Source: Allolobophora icterica
Taxonomy: Eukaryota; Annelida; Clitellata; Crassiclitellata; Lumbricidae
Reading direction: 5' to 3'
Length of the DNA: 64,000 nt
Assembly (NCBI GenBank): GCA_963556255.1
Contig: OY744605.1
Location: 33,417,963 to 33,481,962 of the forward strand
Shown here: positions 31,290 to 43,052 of the stretch, piece after piece
How positions within the stretch are numbered: position 1 is the first letter of the stretch
Layout of the letters: every line of letters begins with the position of its first letter
Position numbers and translations under genes: made by a program
Notes under the pieces: model-generated
What the model was told of the DNA's origin: nothing
The model's input: the letters and a program-made list of their open reading frames with translations, nothing else
Databases searched by the model: none

Positions 31290-32515
31290 ATTTGCTTCAA
31301 TTTGTCTTTGTCTTAATTTCAATGGCAACTGACCCGGTTTTCAGCTGACTGAACTGTCATCACCAGAATGATTTGCGTAAACTACTTAAGTGGCTCAAAA
31401 ATTCTCTGGCTATATCCATAAAAATACCAGTAATGCTAGGCATACAATAATGCTATACTATGTGACTCGAGTTGGCCTAATCCTCTTCACTCGAGACACA
31501 AAGCCAGCGAATTGCGTGTTTTGACAGCATTAACAACTCTTCGAAACAATATAAAAAGGTCAAGGTCTAAAAAGCCCGTATAGGGGACTTGCTAATTTTT
31601 TTTATCCTGCATTAACTAGATGAAAATAGGACCATCGCGTTCCACCATGGGCTTCCTAATGTTTGATGTCCACTTTGCAGTTATGAATTAGCACATAATT
31701 TCGCAGTTTAATTGCGGCAACGGTTACAATATGCAAGCATGCCATAATATGATACCATAATTAGACACGGCTATATTAACCTAACATGCATTTCATGAAT
31801 AAGAACTAAAACGATCCAATAAAATTATATTGGCTTCGTAGTGTCTAATGCAAATAACAGAGTTAATAACCCGTGTTTTACAGTCCCATTCAGTTGTTAT
31901 TTCAAATTAAGAACCGCTACCGTGATCTGCATGTTAATTATTTAGTTGACTCTGGATTGGCCAAATTTAACAGTCATGTAGGCCCAACCAGATCACGCAT
32001 CACCACTTGAGAAGACCGACAGTGATCAACAGTTTACGCAACTGCATAATTAGTTCTGATCATTATCATACAGTACTTGAAGCGTAATAAAAGTCATTCT
32101 TCACTGATAATTTTTCACACGAGAGAAAAGTGCAATAACGATGCGGTTGCTTTCGACGAATAACTATTCATTGATTTTACTATCTTGGAATTTTGGCTTA
32201 ATAGCTTTAGAGTTTGCAAGACATTTTCAGACTAACGTTCATTTATCCATTCACGTAGCAATAAACTAATTTGCTTTGTTTAGATGTATTTAAAGAAAAC
32301 GGATTTTACTACACGTACTCATTAGCCTACAACAGTCCTTAAAGAAACGTTATTTATCGGTGTTTATGATTATCGGCGAGATCATATTAATGTTAGTGCA
32401 CGGTAACAACAGCAGTCGAATAATCGGATAATTACGCCATATATTATTACTTCTATAAGGTCCCCATGGAAGTCTATTCAGCATGTAGGCCTAACTGCGT
32501 CAAACTTCGTGCGTC
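31290..32515. other. AT-rich single-copy DNA
   Basis: No gene, repeat or splice pattern seen. Confidence 0.5.
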
Positions 32516-32519
32516 AAAC

Positions 32520-32985
32520 GACTGGCAAAGGTAGTGAAGAGGTAAACAGGAGGCGAGATTTGTAGGAGTTATATCAAACACTGCACCACGACTGTGGAAC
32601 GACCTTCCTCCCAAAATCCGCAAATTTTTTAGTCCTCCATCATCATTGCCACCCACCCTCCATCATCCGCCACAGGCTCTTCTACCTATCATCCCAGGCT
32701 TTCCACTCAAAACGAGAAGTCTCACCTTTTCAAGAATTCTCTACCCTGACTCATCTGGTCCTCTGCCTTCCAATTGTTATCGGCCTAAACGACACCCGCC
32801 TTAGCAGCTGCTCTGCCTCCTATCTTGATCTGGACCCCCTGGAAACCGGATTCAGACCTCCCTTTCACTACCCTATGGAAAACCCTCTGAGTTGACGCAG
32901 CGCTCGTGAATAAGCTGGTGCTCTGCGCTTTGCTTTCAAGTGGCGCTTTAGAAGTTAAGAGTTTACGATTACGATTTAGATTGGA
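32520..32985 (+). mobile_element. LINE 3' end
   Basis: Broken frames contain RPSSQNPQIF, the CCCAGGCTTTCCACTCAAAA segment, GACGCAGCGCTCGTGAATAA and GCTGGTGCTCTGCGCTTTGC, ending GTTTACGATTACGATTTA. Same family as 35175-36737. Confidence 0.65.
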
Positions 32986-33329
32986 TTGAAAGTTTGAGCC
33001 TACCATAGGGCATACTCAATGGACCGTTTACATATTTATGATCAAGGCCTAACTGAGAGGTCGGATGTGTAAGAGTTTTTTAGGCGACCTTTCAAAGCGC
33101 TTGATCGATCCGGATTCGAACTTTATGGACTCCCCGAATTTTAGTGTATACTATACACTATTAACTCGAGATAAGAAACAATCTTTCGATTTTATTATAG
33201 TATGCTTAAATCAAACCAGTTTGATCACGAACATACGACTTACGCGCCCCAATCTACAAATCAGTGCTTCTGAATCGTTGCATCGATTTCCTTTCGACTG
33301 TTTACGAACTATGGCACTTAAATCTCTGC

Positions 33330-33332
<3 letters not shown>

Positions 33333-33381
<49 letters not shown>

Positions 33382-33392
33382 TTTTTTTTTTT
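33333..33392. repeat. (TTA)n followed by a T run
   Basis: About 16 TTA units and 15 T. Confidence 0.95.
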
Positions 33393-33496
33393 TGCCCCGG
33401 GGTATCAAGGATCCCCCAGGTAGATAAAAAATTGTCCGGAGACATATAGAAGGAAAAAAATTATTCCTGGAACGGCCGCGCGAGTTTTTGCTGTGA

Positions 33497-33574
<78 letters not shown>
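33497..33574. repeat. (TTA)n microsatellite
   Basis: About 25 units. It is separated by about 105 bases from the first tract. Confidence 0.95.
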
Positions 33575-33575
<1 letters not shown>

Positions 33576-33944
33576 ATCTTCATTTATTACCATGGGCGTC
33601 CAGAGAGGGGGCTAGGGTGCATTTGTCCTCCTGGATTTTTCCAAATATTTTATAAAAAATAAAATCTTTTGATTATTATGATTATTATAACAGTCCCAAC
33701 ACGATTTTCAATGCAAATGAACGATGGGAAGATGAGACGGCGAGGGAGAGGATTGGCCACCCGCTCTCATATGCCGAGGCTAGGAAAGTGAAGTCGCTAG
33801 CACTTCATACCCATGGCTGCCTCAGGGCTTTCCGTAAGGAACTGCTCTTTTCTTCTTCTTCAAGTAACATTTCAAGTAGTAGAATGAAATCGTGTGCATT
33901 CGACTTGAGCTGACTTAAACTGCATACTGTAGCCTACGCTGGAA

Positions 33945-34042
33945 ACCGGATTCAGACCTCCCTTTCACTACCCTATGGAAAACCCTCTGAGTTGACGCAG
34001 CGCTCGTGAATAAGCTGGTGCTCTGCGCTTTGCTTTGCAAGA
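33945..34042 (+). repeat. 97-base local duplicate of the LINE 3' UTR
   Basis: CTGGAAACCGGATTCAGACC through GCTCTGCGCTTTGCTTT is the same as 32844-32936 as far as I can read. It is a recent partial copy about 1.1 kb from its source. Confidence 0.75.
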
Positions 34043-34225
34043 AAAACACTAGTTTAGGCCCAGAGACTCTCAGGATGATTCTCAGCACGGTGTGAGCATT
34101 GCCTAATAGGATACTCAGAAATATGTGTAAATCTTTGATTTTTCCTCACCTATAGGGCAATATGAGCTGGGCTTTGTATTTAACCCATCCCGTCTGACAT
34201 ATACTTGACCATAATATTATTGCAG

Positions 34226-34398
34226 AAACGCGTCGTCCATGGACTTCATTTGCAATTGTGTTCAAGCGCAAGTTGCAAAGAAGCTCTCTGTAGCCCATAA
34301 TTATGCGCATTTAGAACGAAGTTATAACTTCGCAACAACTTGGCTGATTTACGTAAAGTTTATAAATGTCTTTGCCGCCTCCCGCCTTCACCTCACAG
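34226..34398 (+). CDS. Candidate internal exon, unrecognised
   Basis: An AG acceptor (ATTATTGCAG) and a donor (CACAG|GTAGGC) enclose an open 173-base frame. It includes MDFICNCVQAQVAKKLSVAH, NYAHLERSYNFATTWLIYVK and FINVFAASRLHLT, incoming phase 2 and outgoing phase 1. The segment has balanced composition, unlike the surrounding repeats. No family is recognised and no partner exon was found, so it may be chance. Confidence 0.18.
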
Positions 34399-35174
34399 GT
34401 AGGCCTAGGTCTACTTCTATCATGGCTAAAAACTGCATAACTGCACCGCTAGATCATCAGCGAAACACAAACATGCAGGCGCATTATAATTTGCTTGCAT
34501 CAATATCGAAAGCTTTCTATTATGACATATGCCTATATATGGACCAGCTACATTTCTTAACCACTGACCTGGGAAACATTTTTCTTTGCAGCCTATAGCT
34601 TAAAATGCCCTCCGACTTAGTCTGTCGTATTATTCTGGATATAAGTGATTTTTTCTAACGTTAACGGATCTTAAACGTGTGTGTTTTCAGTAAACTGTCA
34701 AACTGTGACGGTGTTTACGTGCAGAATGAAGGAGCGTCGGATTGTAGACGTGAGGAGAAAGAGAAATAAGGAGCAAAAGCCTATAAAAATGAGTTGTTTT
34801 GTTTAAGACTGTTGGCCCACAGTTATGGAGAGAGTTAAGAGTTGCCTGTTTAGCATAATAAAGATCTGAAACTGAACTGTGTGTAATTTGACATAGGCCT
34901 AGCTGTTGAAAGCAAGTTCATTGAACTACTTAAATGAATTGAAAACAAGAATTCATATGCACGATCATGTTACACTGCCGACAAATTTTGTTATGTACAG
35001 CCTTATGATAATCGGCTCGGGCACGCATCTGGCAACTCGATTAGCGGAAGCATGTGTTCCTCATAGTGTTTCTTTTTATATCTAAATAACGTACTATTTT
35101 ATCAGCTTCTTGTAACTGAATAAACAATAAATTTGTATAAGTTAAATTCAATTCTATCAGAAACTGCTCTTTAA

Positions 35175-36737
35175 TTGCAGAGGGGCGTTTACACCGCCAT
35201 CACACAAGTACTCAACGTGGTAAACCTTATTTCACAATGGATGTCATCCAATCTCCTCTGCCTTAACCCTTCCAAAACTGAATTCATCATCCTAGGCCTT
35301 CCTGATCAAATCAAGAAAATACCTGATCTTTCCATAAACCTTTCGACTAACTCATCGTCCCTCACCTTCACCTCTGCAATCTTGGTATTAATTTTGATCC
35401 ACACCTCTCCTTCTCTAACCACATCTCCAACCTCTCGCTCCTGGAGTCCTGCTTCATGCACATTCGTGACCTCCGACGCATAAGACCCATGCTCGATCTT
35501 AAAACTGCCTCCACCATTGCTACCTCCATTGTTCATTCAAAGCTCGATTACTGCAATTCTCTTTTCCTCAACCTTGAATCCACTCAAATCAAGCGCCTAC
35601 AGCTCATCCAAAACTCACTAGCCAGAGCTGTCACTAGAACGCCCAAACATCATCATATCACTCCCGTCCTCAAATCACTCCATTGGTTAAAAATCCCAGA
35701 GCGAATCCACTTCAAAGTTCTATCACTAATCTACAACTCCCTACAATATTCCCAGCCCAAGTACCTCCGTGATCTCTTTACCATTCAGACAACCCGCTCC
35801 ACCCGATCATCGTCCTATCTCAGTCTTTCTCGACCCCCAGTCACTACTCACCTCAAGCAGGCCCGGTTCGTCCATATGGGCAAGTGGGCAGCCGCCCAGG
35901 GCCGCCGATTTTTAGGGGCCGCCAATTTTCCAATTTTCGAAAAAAAATTTACTATTATTATTTTTAAAAAGAGGTGAATGACAAAAAAAGGTCATACACT
36001 TTTTTGCGGTAAACGAGGTGAATGACTAAAAAACAAAAAAAATTCGCCAACTTTTTTTGTGCTTAGGGCCGCCGATTTGCCGATTTGCCCAGAGCCGCCA
36101 AATGTCTTGAGCCGGGCCTGACCTCAAGTTCTCCAACCGAGCCATATCCAACACAGCACCACGCCTCTGGAATGATCTCCCCCCTGAATTCCGCAGTTTC
36201 TCAGTGCCTCCATCATCATTGCAACCTGTCCTTCATCCTCCTCCTCATGTTCCTCTATCTGTCACCCCCCGGGCTTTCCACTCAAAACTGAAGTCTCACC
36301 TTTTCAAGTACTCCTACCCTGACTCATCTGATCATCCGCCTTCCAATTCTTCTCGCCGTAAACGATACCCGCCTTGACAGCTGCTCTGCCTCTCCTGATC
36401 TGGTACCCTGGAAATCGGACTTGGACATCTTTCGGACTACTCTCTGGAAACCCCCTTTGATTTGGTTTGGCTTCCTGGAAATCGGACTTTGACCTCTTTT
36501 GGACCACTATCTGGAAACTGATCTGGTGCCCTGGAAATCGGACTTGGACCTCTTTTGGACTACTCTCTGGAAACCCCCTTTGATTTGGTTTGGCCTCCTG
36601 GAAATCGGACTTGAACCTCTATTGGACTACTCTCTGGAAACCCCCTCTGATCTGACGTAGCGCTCGTGAATAGGCTGGTGCCCTGCGCTTGGCCTTCGAG
36701 TGGCGCTTTCGAAGTTTTGAGATTACGATTACGATTA
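35175..36737 (+). pseudogene. LINE reverse transcriptase C-terminal half, split by a MITE
   Basis: Reads LISQWMSSNLLCLNPSKTEF and IILGLPDQIKKIP, then after a frameshift MHIRDLRRIRPMLDLKTAST, IVHSKLDYCNSLFLNLESTQ, LQLIQNSLARAVTRTPKHHH and LKSLHWLKIPERIHFKVLSL. The hAT MITE at 35858-36120 interrupts it. After the MITE come AISNTAPRLWNDLPP-like sequence and AFHSKLKSHLFKYSYPDSSD. The 3' UTR repeats GGAAATCGGACTTGGACCTC units and ends in GATTACGATTACGATTAC. This is the thumb and C-terminal region of an L2/CR1-like RT. Confidence 0.8.
35858..36120. mobile_element. hAT MITE, 263 bases, inside a LINE
   Basis: Inverted ends CAGGCCCGG and CCGGGCCTG. The 8-base ACCTCAAG is present at 35850-35857 and at 36121-36128. 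Removing the element restores the LINE reading frame (VTTHLK then LKFSNR-like sequence). No coding capacity. Confidence 0.92.
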
Positions 36738-37034
36738 CAGAAAGCGGGGCCCTAGGCGCAAACATTTGACGGGGCCCTAGGCGCAAACATTCAAGGGGTC
36801 TTCTGAACTTGTGTTAGTCCAAATGAAGAAAACAATTATAAATTGCCATAATATAGGGCCTATTTTTATGTGAATGTTAAACTGTAAAAAATATAAAATA
36901 GGTCATATTTAAAATAATTTAAATTGAAAAATGTTATATTTTATAATTGAAAAAAATTCCATACGTTTGGGGCCCTCCGAGATTTGGGGGCCCTAGGCGC
37001 GCGCCTAGTGCGCCTACGTGTAAACGCGCCTCTG
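36738..37034. mobile_element. Possible MITE with GGGGCCCTAGGCGC ends
   Basis: Starts CAGAAAGCGGGGCCCTAGGC directly after a LINE (GATTAC) tail and ends near GGGGGCCCTAGGCGCGCGCC ... CGCGCCTCTG. The ends are inverted over the GGCCCTAGGCGC core. No target duplication is seen, so borders are uncertain. Confidence 0.4.
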
Positions 37035-38290
37035 CTTAATTGGTGGCTTAATTAGCATTGCACAGAACCTCATTATTTTGTCCACCGATGCGAAGAATGC
37101 TGCACTAATCACTATCTCCAAAATAAAAAAATCCGTAATTAGGCCTACTATAATAATTTATAATAAAACCTCTGGTTCATTAGCATGAACGTACGTTGTT
37201 GAATTTGACAGCATAGAAATATGCAGTTAAATTTACATAGATCATTATTTAAGTAGGGGCTGTTGCTATCATTAAACTGTTACAGAACTCAGTCAGGACT
37301 CATTTCTTGCACACAGAAGCCTACGCGAGGGGTGTAAATATATTGGCGACCGTCATGAACATTTCCGATGTTTATGGATAATCGATTATAATCGGAGCGA
37401 ATTTCTGGTAGGCCTATACGTCGTATGCATTGCCTAAATTAGGAAAACAATCAGTTGATTATAATTGAACTTTATGCAATTTCATAATGCTCTGGGAATT
37501 AATCGATGGTCATACGTGTAACAAAATTGTCGAGGAATTAATATGCGAAGATACAACGAAGCTCAGTTTGGCAGGTTAGTTGTTGATAAAATCGGAACAT
37601 AGCCGTTCAATGTTAACCATTTAATGCAATCCAACGTGTCATTAAGTTAAAACATACTTTATACTTGTTAAGAACATTTCTTCAGTAAATATACATGCAG
37701 TTTTTCCAAGAATTATTAACTGGACATCAGTTATCAAACAACTGAATCAACATGATTAAAAATAGCCAATACAATTTCAGTTGCAAATCATAGTTTCCCA
37801 GTAGGCCTATAGGCCCTAAACATAAACTTAACATAGATAGCTAACAAACAACTTGCCGTGGAATCCCATTCATTTGAGTAATTAATCGGTTTTTTATGCC
37901 TAGTTTCGAAAGAATGTACTTTGCTAAACCGTTTTGTAATTAAATGTTTTGGTTCATAGAAGAAACAACGTTGACATTTTTACTTACAAACAATATTTAG
38001 CCACTGCTTCATAATATCATCACGAATGAGACAGGTTAACAAAAGGTGTCAAAGATTAACATGATAATAGTTATAAAATATCACACGTCCTACTAAATCA
38101 TCTTCCCTGGTTAAACATAAATAAAACTGCTAGTATTATACTTGATAAGAGACTGAATCGATGTCATGGGCGCAACACTTTGTGGACTTGTAGCAGATGA
38201 TTCAAAGTCTTCCCAGTGAATCTCAATTCGACTCATCGCTTTACAATCGCAAAACAATTAATTAATTCATAGCAGACATTTATATAGCGC
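37035..38290. other. AT-rich single-copy DNA downstream of the Pro/Tyr-rich gene
   Basis: No coding frame. The start of 38280-38330 (TATATAGCGCCTCCTCAAGG) resembles a minus-strand LINE or SINE tail. Confidence 0.45.
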
Positions 38291-38702
38291 CTCCTCAAGG
38301 AGAACTACTCAGAGGTGTCCATATTTAATCGAAACCAAACGGTGCTGAATATGTGGGTAGGCCTATATCCTCGTGAACAAATTACTCCAAGCACACAAAA
38401 CATATCCGAAAGACAGAGAAGACCAAATCCAGGCGGAGAAATCTTTCCTGGATATCAGAGAAGGCTCTTTAATCTCCTCTTTCTCCAGTGGGTATCCAAG
38501 TCCATGACGTTGCGCCCATGACGAAAGCTACTCTGTGAACGCCGTGCGACGAGAATATGATCGGCAGTAGCCTAGGCTTTTGTATAATAAAATTACGTCG
38601 TTAAATAAGACTATATTGTTGCTTTCTTTCACTTCTCGTTTCCTTCTGGTTTCTCCTCCTGCTTGTGGAAATCGACGAGGAAGGACGAGGCAAAGGCTTC
38701 TT

Positions 38703-39027
38703 TTAGAAGTTGCAGTCCCCACAGTCGTAGTTTTCCGTTGCAACATTCGTTCTTTGTTCCTGCTCTTCGTATTGTCGGTCGTCGAAGCGCCGAACGTTAG
38801 CCGCGAAGAAGGCGTTCCTCGGAGCAGGTGCCGGGGCAGGGGCAGGAACTGGCACTGGGGCAGGAGCTGGCACTGGGGCAGGTGCAGGGACAGGAGCTGG
38901 CTGCTGGGGAATGAAATAGATGGGCGGCATTTGCGGCATCTGCATCTGCGGCATCTGCATCTGCGGCATCTGCATTTGCGGTTGAGGGAACTGCATTCTT
39001 GGCATCGCCAGATCATAGGGCATTAGT
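38703..39027 (-). CDS. Terminal exon: Met-Gln-Pro and Pro-Ala repeats, C-terminal tail
   Basis: Starts after CATGCAG, incoming phase 2, stop TAA at 38703-38705. It reads LMPYDLAMPRMQFPQPQ, three MQMPQ repeats, MPPIYFIPQQ, a run of PAPVPAPAP units, NAFFAANVRRFDDRQYEEQE and a final DCGDCNF. PPIY fits the PPxY WW-ligand motif. The end, with two cysteines close to the C-terminus, is unusual for a low-complexity tail. The plus-strand frame across it is a shadow. Confidence 0.7.
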
Positions 39028-39497
39028 CTGCATGATTAAAAACATTAAATAACTTTAAAGATCGGCAGCGAATTCGGATTATTCAAAGCATAAAATCTAA
39101 TGTCATAAATAAATGTCTAATGTAAGCGTCAGCGTTCTGAATATTACTAGAGAGATGCATGCGAGGCGAGTGACAATATGAGAGTTACAGGTAAAGGTGA
39201 CATTGAGAAAAAGAATGAATATCCTGTAGACGTGATAATCAATGTCAGAGGTGAAGGTCATACAGCAGTAACATCTAAAATTAAAACCCAATATAGGGGA
39301 TAGCAGTTCCGTGCTTTATAAACAAAGCATTTGTTAGAAGTAGCTTTAGCATGGGCCAATCCTTCACCTCAGACTGAGCGAATTACATCTATATGCGTTA
39401 AGATTTGCAGCGTTAGCAGTCATGCCACATTCCCCTCCTTTTCCCCCTCCTCGGTGACTGAAAAAGGAGAGAATTTGTGGCCTAATTCTATTCCTAC

Positions 39498-39650
39498 TTC
39501 CACGCCGGGGCAAGGGTAGGAGTTTGGAATAGAACAGGTGCAGGGACAAGAGCTGGCTGTTGAGGGACGAAATAGATGGGCTGCATGGGCATCAGTGTTG
39601 GCGGTTGAGGGAACTGTATTCTTGGCATCGCCAGATCATAGGGCATTAAT
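39498..39650 (-). CDS. Duplicated copy of the last tail exon, possibly an in-frame cassette
   Basis: Begins after the same CATGCAG acceptor context as the terminal exon and reads LMPYDLAMPRIQFPQPP, TLMPMQPIYFVPQQPALVPA, then PVLFQTPTLAPAWK before TAG at 39494-39496. If GTAGGA at 39497 is used as a donor the exon is 153 bases and phase 2 at both ends, so it could be inserted upstream of the terminal exon without shifting the frame. If not, it gives an alternative, shorter C-terminus. It lacks the MQMPQ repeats and the PPIY motif (QPIY here). It may also be a decayed copy that is skipped. Confidence 0.5.
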
Positions 39651-40041
39651 CTGCATGATTAAAAACATTAAATAACGCAGATGTACTTTAAAGAGAGACA
39701 ACAAATTCTGATCTTGCAAAGCAGAAAATCAGATGTCGTACATAAATGCCTAATGTAAGTATCAGAGTTCTGTGTCAACTTAACAGATGCAGCGATTGAC
39801 AACACAAGAGTTGGAAGTGTATTAGTTTGAGGTAAAGACGACATCGAGAAACATAATAAATAAATTTAATGCCTAATTGGCTATGTAAGCCTTACAAGTT
39901 CCTTAGACCCTGTATAGATTTGATAAAGAAGGTAACCAGGATACATGCATGGTAACCAGGCAACCTTTATCTTTTTTTAATTCGTCAGCTATTAACTAAT
40001 TAATGTATGCATTCATATGGAATTAGATAGAAAAAAATTAC

Positions 40042-40137
40042 CTTCTGTTGTATGGTGAGACGGCTTCCTCTTCCTCGTCAGAAGAACTATCAGACTCATC
40101 ATCGCTGTATTCGACTCTCTTCGTCACCTTCTTTGGC
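40042..40137 (-). CDS. Acidic Ser/Asp/Glu tail exon
   Basis: 96 bases, phase 2 at both ends. It begins after GTCTTTAAAG and ends AGAAG before GTAATT. It reads PKKVTKRVEYSDDESDSSDE, then EEEAVSPYNRR. A basic start followed by an acidic serine cluster (SDDESDSSDEEEE) makes consensus casein kinase 2 sites. It is too short for the usual open-frame cut-off and was found by extending the phase pattern of its neighbours. Confidence 0.7.
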
Positions 40138-40758
40138 CTTTAAAGACACACGCATACAGTCAGCCAATCAGATTGAGACATAAAAGACAAACGCAACGCA
40201 GACATTGCAAGGGCTGACAGTAGGTCTTGTTAGGTCTCCTAACCCTGGTCCCTTGGTCTTTAGAATTTGACGAGTGCTTGCTGCGAGATTTCATTTCGTA
40301 ATCACTTGATATACTGTGCTGATAATGGTTTACAAATTAATTTACTTTGGTCTTTTTATTTTATGACCAATTAAACGCAGTGAATTGTGTTTCTACTGTT
40401 GTGATGTAGGCTAATTAATCTATTAGCTGTACAGACACTTGACCAATTGAAAGGATCAGCATCACGCTATATTAGATGGCTTCATACATACATGCATGCA
40501 TACATAAAACAACTACGAAAGCAGCATATTATGAAAAATCGCACGATGCTGTGTTAATGTTTACATACTTTGTTCTTTTAACTTCCTTTTTAACCAAGAC
40601 CCAATCGTCGTTTGAAGGTCCACCCCTGCAGAAAAACAAACCGAATACATATGTTACTTATCGTCATAGATAGGGATGAATACCCGTGCTCTTTCTTCCT
40701 CCATTACATAACTTACTGGTTCTTCAATCAGAAATGATACTATAGGCCTACATTTTAC

Positions 40759-41674
40759 CAGTCTTGTTGTCAAGACCTTAAACCTCAAGACAAAGACCAA
40801 GACCTTGAATCTCAAGACCAAGACCAAGACCAAGACTTTGAACCTCGAGACCAAGACCAAGACCAAGACTTTGAACCTCGAGACCAAGACCAAGACCAAG
40901 ACCTTGAACCTCAAGACCAAGACCAAGACTTTGAAACTCAAGACCAACACTGAGAACAAAACCAAAAAATCACAACCATATCAAGATTTATATTACTTAT
41001 TTAAAAAAAAATTCAAGTCGGACTACTCGCTATTTTAATTAAAACACGAGTCTTTTATTTTATTCACAAAAAAAGTCCAAATGCAGACTGCACAGAATTC
41101 CGAATTCGTATTTACAAAAGTCCTTCATGCGAAATGTTATTCCCAAATGCCTGTTGCATTTAAAAAACAATTCGCTCAGAATTTTCTGACCAAATAATAA
41201 AAATTCTGCCATGTGAAAAATACGTTCTACAGGTGCTGACATCACTGGCACACAGAGCAGCTTTTCAAGCACTTGATGCAAATGTACAAATCGTGAATCT
41301 GTTTTGAAATCATTCCATGGTAAATAACCTGAAATCAAGATAATTAACTGTCCAAAAAACAGTAAAGCCTCATTCACGCCGTGTAAATAGGCCTACTAAA
41401 TCACTTGTTTTAGTAATTATTGGATAATTTTTTTAAAATTCTTGCGTTTTGTTAGATGACTGTTCACATTGTCAAAAGTCTTGGTCTTGGTCTTGGAAAA
41501 CCAAGACCAAGACTTTGAACCTCAAGACCAAGACCAAGACGAAGACCTTGAACCTCAAGACCAAGACCAAGACCAAGACCTTGAACCTCAAGACCAAGAC
41601 CAAGACCAAGACTTTTAAAAACGAACTCGAGTGCACTCGAGACCAAGATCTTGGTCTCGAGGACAACAAGACTG
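40759..41674 (-). mobile_element. hAT-derived short element, copy C
   Basis: Ends CAGTCTTGTTGTC (40759) and GACAACAAGACTG (41662-41674). The flanks CATTTTAC and CACTTTAC agree at seven of eight bases, an acceptable 8-base hAT target duplication. The minus-strand frame 41060-41377 reads SRFVHLHQVLEKLLCVP, VMSAPVERIF and GQKILSELFFKCNR, the best preserved transposase end of the three copies. GGTCTT arrays occupy 40770-40945 and 41475-41625. Confidence 0.8.
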
Positions 41675-42179
41675 CACTTTACCTGGTCATTCAACAACCG
41701 CATACAGTTCTAGGATTAGATTTCGTTAGTCAGTACATTTAGGTGACGTAATTCGATTAAATAAATCTCTGAAATGATCAAAGATCTCCAAGTATAATAT
41801 GGATTCTTATTTCATCCAAATACAATTATCGGCATATAAATGAGTTCTGTCTTTTGAAACGCAGTGCAGCTCCAGTGATCAGCATCGGATGACATTACTT
41901 ACTAATTCTTACGTCAACAACTATTCAAAGAAAAAAGAGGCATACAGAGACACAAAGACAGACACAAAGGCAAAAGACAGAAGGGACAGAAAAGACAGGC
42001 GGTTCCAGCTGAAAGGGCCCACGACCGCAAAACTACGAGACTGGCCCGAAGAAGAAAGGCATAAATGGACAAAGTGAAAGACATCAGAAGACAGAAAGAG
42101 ACTAAGATCAAGACACAGAAAGCAAGAGAAACAGATACGCAGTGCAGGCGAAAGGGGAAGGTGACAAAAAAACACGAAC

Positions 42180-42374
42180 CAGCTTCCTCTTCTTTCTCTG
42201 GGAGGAGGTGGAGGCTGTGGTTGCGATGGGATATAGATTTCCCGAATGATCTCTCTTTGTGGTGGTGGTGGTGGCGGCGGTTGTGGTGTTGGATCTCTTG
42301 GCAGCGGCTGATACACCACAATCTTTGGCTCTGGTGGTGGCTGAGGAGCCACCGGTTCAAAGATGACACGCTGC
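42180..42374 (-). CDS. Polyproline tail exon
   Basis: 195 bases, phase 2 at both ends. It starts after CCAACTTGCAG, with donor CTG|GTTCGT, the same donor hexamer as the Tyr-Pro exon. It reads QRVIFEPVAPQPPPEPKIVV, YQPLPRDPTPQPPPPPPPQR, EIIREIYIPSQPQPPPPPRE and RRGSW. The seven-proline and five-proline runs are potential ligands for profilin, EVH1, SH3 or WW domains. The plus-strand open frames here are its shadow. Confidence 0.7.
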
Positions 42375-42431
42375 CTGCAAGTTGGACGAAAGACTATCTT
42401 AAGATATCTCAAGTAATCAGCTGCATTTTTC

Positions 42432-42441
42432 ACACACACGT

Positions 42442-42508
<67 letters not shown>
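42432..42508. repeat. (CA)n then (TA)n in an intron of the Pro/Tyr-rich gene
   Basis: CACACACACGTACACACACA then about 28 TA units, 60 bases above the polyproline exon acceptor. Confidence 0.95.
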
Positions 42509-42512
<4 letters not shown>

Positions 42513-42956
42513 CTATACTACATGTATATTCGCGTTTTGTATGTAAATATATTTTCGAGTTACACAAAATATATACATAATATACATGTTCGTGTATAGG
42601 TTGCTATATATACATACTCATCATGTAGGCTATAGTGTGTACTACCGACTTGAGCGCCGTATAATCACCTCTGCCATCAAGCTCAAGCGCCATTTCAATA
42701 GTTCCACCTGCATGTCGCACGCGCCAAGAATGTTCTAGGCCTATTGTGGTCTGGACTCTTAATTTGCCGACATCAAATGCTATTATGCTAGGAACTTAAG
42801 GTTAACCAAGAATGCAAACGTAATTAGCGCGTTTTGGGAGCCGTAGAAATCACGAGATGAGACGATAATTCAGAGGAATAGATTTACTCCAATCGACGAC
42901 AGTTACAACATTAAAGAGAAGCAGTGGAAATGGAAACAGATTCTAATTGCACTGAC

Positions 42957-43052
42957 TCTGGCTGTGGCTCCGGTTCACAGTCACAGACTGGTGGTGGTTC
43001 AATGCAAGGTCTCATTGGATACGGCGTCTCATCCACGGGAAAAAACCTTGCT
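42957..43052 (-). CDS. Cys/Pro tail exon
   Basis: 96 bases, phase 2 at both ends. Acceptor TTTTGTTACAG, donor GA|GTCAGT. It reads ARFFPVDETPYPMRPCIEPP followed by PVCDCEPEPQPE. The three cysteines and Pro-Glu pairs continue the composition of its neighbours. A longer read in the same frame runs to a TAA but leaves the proline-rich pattern, which supports the chosen donor. Confidence 0.65.

Noticed and set aside
38580..39026. 148-codon plus-strand frame with LRHLHLRHLH repeats
   Set aside because: Antisense shadow of the Met-Gln-Pro exon.
41889..42077. Lys/Asp/Arg-rich small protein
   Set aside because: Purine-rich DNA next to the polyproline exon donor; no supporting signals.
42065..42580. 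Plus-strand frame with a Trp-rich run
   Set aside because: Antisense of the polyproline exon (CCA codons read as TGG).
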